Shown: positions 14,328 through 14,616 of the stretch, piece after piece | Numbering within the stretch: the first letter of the stretch is position 1 | Layout of the letters: each line of letters opens with the position of its first letter | NCBI GenBank assembly: GCA_016929815.1 | Contig: JAFGIC010000067.1 | Span: forward strand, 1-14,616 | DNA: 14,616 nt | Direction: 5' to 3' | DNA from: Deltaproteobacteria bacterium | Lineage (GTDB): Bacteria > Desulfobacterota > DSM-4660 > Desulfatiglandales > HGW-15 | Made by a program: the position numbers and the translations under genes | The notes under the pieces: generated by a model | The model's input: the letters and a program-made list of their open reading frames with translations, nothing else | What the model was told of the DNA's origin: nothing | Database searches by the model: none

Positions 14328-14616
14328 TTATGCTTCAAATTCCTTCAACCACGCATCATGGTATTTCGATAAGAGAAGAACAGCCATCAGCGCTCCGATT
14401 AACGCATAGAGCATATCCGACTGTGTGTCCCATACATAGCCCTGGGTTCCCAGAAAGGCGTCAGCCGATGTCCCGGAAATCAGCGCCGTCCACCATTCCA
14501 CGAATTCATAAAAGGCGCTTACGGCAAGGGCCGTGCACACGCAAAAGAATCCTGTCCACACCTTTCCATTTACGGCATTAAACCTTATAAACAGCTCACG
14601 GGCTATCATTGCAGGG
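14328..14616 (-). CDS. YjdF/DUF2238-family inner-membrane protein, 3' part only
   Basis: The visible 96 residues are the C-terminal half of a DUF2238 membrane protein; the family is about 200 residues long and of unknown function. Signatures are PAMIARELFIR at the window edge, SAFYEFVEWWTALISG, and ADAFLGTQGYVWDTQSDM followed by a hydrophobic segment (MLYALIGALMAVLLLS) and KYHD. The reading frame stays open to the right edge (P-A before the first methionine), so the ATG at 14609 is probably internal. Two or more membrane helices are visible (WTGFFCVCTALAVSAFYEF and the last segment). It ends 48 bases before the decayed TonB_C-TPR gene on the same strand. No role in metal uptake is suggested. 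Confidence 0.88.
   Translation of the reverse strand, partial: PAMIARELFIRFNAVNGKVWTGFFCVCTALAVSAFYEFVEWWTALISGTSADAFLGTQGYVWDTQSDMLYALIGALMAVLLLSKYHDAWLKEFEA

Noticed and set aside
1..14616. CRISPR array, tRNA, rRNA, insertion sequence or prophage genes
   Set aside because: No regularly spaced repeats, tRNA-like folds, transposase or integrase motifs, or phage genes were seen on either strand.

Overview
The window looks like chromosomal DNA from a Gram-negative anaerobic bacterium. There are signal peptides, a TonB-dependent outer-membrane receptor, a beta-barrel porin and two FmdE-family proteins, a family common in anaerobes. My best guess is Desulfobacterota (Syntrophales-like) or a neighbouring phylum. 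This rests on gene style only; no rRNA or other taxonomic marker is present.

The left 9 kb is a metal or metallo-compound uptake locus on the + strand. After the 3' end of asnA (1-257) come an outer-membrane beta-barrel protein (400-1455), a possible 42-residue small ORF (1476-1604), and a FecCD-type ABC importer: permease 1880-2923, ATPase 2920-3672, periplasmic binding protein 3690-4778. A TonB-dependent receptor follows (5063-7114), then an exported FmdE-like protein (7246-8361) and a cytoplasmic FmdE with a zinc ribbon (8389-9000). Together these could carry a ligand across the outer membrane (receptor, perhaps porin), through the periplasm (binding protein, exported FmdE) and across the inner membrane (permease and ATPase), and then handle it inside (FmdE). 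The association of FmdE with Mo/W enzymes and the MolBCA precedent make molybdate, tungstate or a chelated metal an attractive ligand, but this is inference.

The most striking non-coding signal is a set of related leader hairpins ahead of each of the three uptake units (311-359, 1748-1804, 4981-5033). Each has an AAAGGCCA-type 5' arm and a 3' arm running into a T-rich stretch, 29 to 75 nt before the start codon. The middle one lies downstream of a near-consensus promoter (1605-1633) and other predicted stems. This looks like a shared attenuator or riboswitch-type control, possibly undescribed. A similar arrangement, with a different arm sequence, precedes the DEAD-box RNA helicase gene (9305-10579).

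The right part is mixed and partly decaying. A frameshifted, truncated B12-binding/radical-SAM-type gene remnant (10601-11031, +) faces a minus-strand block. That block, read right to left, holds a YjdF/DUF2238 membrane protein (cut by the window end), a twice-frameshifted TonB_C-TPR gene (13248-14279), its intact tandem paralogue (11894-13180), and a translationally coupled pair of unrecognised small genes (11525-11821 and 11193-11528).
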